A stretch of DNA of 50,439 bases from DATEPR01 sp036502345. GTDB lineage: Bacteria; Actinomycetota; Actinomycetes; Mycobacteriales; Pseudonocardiaceae. The stretch spans positions 1 to 50,439 of the forward strand of contig DASXYT010000082.1 of assembly GCA_036502345.1 (NCBI GenBank). Direction: 5' to 3'. Below, one piece after another: positions 50,177-50,439 of this stretch (within the stretch, counting starts at the first letter, position 1; each line of letters opens with the position of its first letter). Under the pieces are notes generated by a model. That model was not told the DNA's origin, did not search any database, and saw only the letters and a list, made by a program, of their open reading frames with translations. The translations under genes were made by a program, and so were the position numbers.

Positions 50177-50439
50177 TTGAGCCGAGAGAAGAAGCGCGGC
50201 GGGGCGGTCGGGCGTGGGCCCGACCGCCCCGGCGTGAATGACCCCGGTCGTGGACGACGACTGGGGGTGGATGTCGGCTCTGTCCGGGTCGGTGTTGCCC
50301 TCAGTGATCCGAGCCCCGTTCTAGCTACCCCACTCGTTACCCTGTCGAGGGATGAGCGAGGTGGCCGCGATATCGGCCAACTCGCCGCGCTCGTCAAGGA
50401 GCATGAGGTGGTCGAAGTGGTCGTTGGCCTGCCCAGGAC
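50177..50439 (+). CDS. ruvX: Holliday junction resolvase-like protein RuvX/YqgF (5' part)
   Basis: The window ends inside this gene. RLGVDVGSVRVGVALSDPSP (RNase H-like first motif with Asp) and HEVVEVVVGLPR are clear RuvX/YqgF landmarks; the protein processes rRNA or DNA junctions. The order alaS-ruvX is standard. TTG 50177 is given because the segment DRPGVNDPGRGRRLG resembles the N-terminal extension of the mycobacterial protein. GTG 50234 is the alternative start. A 14-bp perfect hairpin lies between the two starts. Confidence 0.88.
   Translation, partial: MSREKKRGGAVGRGPDRPGVNDPGRGRRLGVDVGSVRVGVALSDPSPVLATPLVTLSRDERGGRDIGQLAALVKEHEVVEVVVGLPR
50200..50231 (+). promoter_or_regulatory. 14-bp perfect hairpin between alaS and the ruvX GTG
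   Basis: CGGGGCGGTCGGGC (50200-50213) pairs perfectly with 50218-50231 around the loop GTGG. It ends two bases before GTG 50234. It could be a terminator after alaS (no T-run), or a structure in the ruvX start region that limits translation. Confidence 0.6.

Noticed and set aside
1..50439. tRNA, rRNA genes or CRISPR arrays
   Set aside because: No tRNA cloverleaf, rRNA-like tract or regularly spaced repeat array was recognised in any intergenic gap by eye; a dedicated scan was not possible.

Overview
The window is a very GC-rich actinobacterial chromosome segment. The gene order secD-secF-apt-relA-ppiB-glyoxalase II-like hydrolase-hisS-Rv2578c-type radical SAM-aspS-rarA-alaS-ruvX follows the Mycobacterium tuberculosis block from about Rv2587c to Rv2554c. 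Frequent GTG starts, four-base ATGA/GTGA overlaps, mycothiol-type DinB-fold enzymes, a four-gene conservon and an intein-bearing Rv2578c-family protein suggest Pseudonocardiales (Pseudonocardiaceae or close kin). That placement is inferred from gene content and order.

Region 1 (1-8.2 kb, + strand): the 3' end of secD, then secF, apt and relA. A four-gene cassette sits between apt and relA: a YbaB-like protein, a WXG100-like partner, a two-part secreted toxin with a YwqJ-type deaminase domain, and an overlapping YwqK-type MORN-like immunity gene. Region 2 (8.2-15.0 kb, - strand): two secreted or anchored cyclophilins, a membrane-anchored periplasmic-binding-like protein, and a 1,181-residue CHAT protease-STAND NTPase-helical repeat protein. 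Region 3 (15.1-20.5 kb): a metallo-beta-lactamase hydrolase, hisS, a small membrane protein, a GNAT enzyme, and the radical SAM gene. The radical SAM gene is split by an intein with a worn-out homing endonuclease and is preceded by a perfect LexA box inside its promoter. A 413-bp imperfect inverted-repeat element follows.

Region 4 (21.1-31.3 kb): a DUF4259 gene, then a TetR-led operon (TIGR03084 protein, AtuA-like, acyl-CoA dehydrogenase, biotin-dependent carboxylase beta and alpha, second acyl-CoA dehydrogenase) in which each junction is an overlap or a few bases. It looks like branched acyl-CoA or isoprenoid acid catabolism but lacks a hydratase. Region 5 (31.3-34.5 kb): aspS with a perfect hairpin terminator and an APH-like gene.

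Region 6 (34.5-45 kb): a 0.9-kb non-coding leader with switchable hairpins, a conservon (cvnA-D) ending in an intrinsic terminator, a DUF4096 transposase-N-domain protein, a class V aminotransferase, a GGDEF cyclase, an unannotated 24-residue micro-ORF with a duplicated DISW motif, and an MFS exporter. Region 7 (45-50.4 kb): rarA, two small envelope proteins, alaS and the 5' end of ruvX.

The most promising items for a second look are the YwqJ/YwqK toxin cassette, the PBP-like + CHAT-STAND pair, the LexA-controlled intein gene, the inverted-repeat element at 20.6-21.0 kb, the conservon leader, and the DISW micro-ORF.
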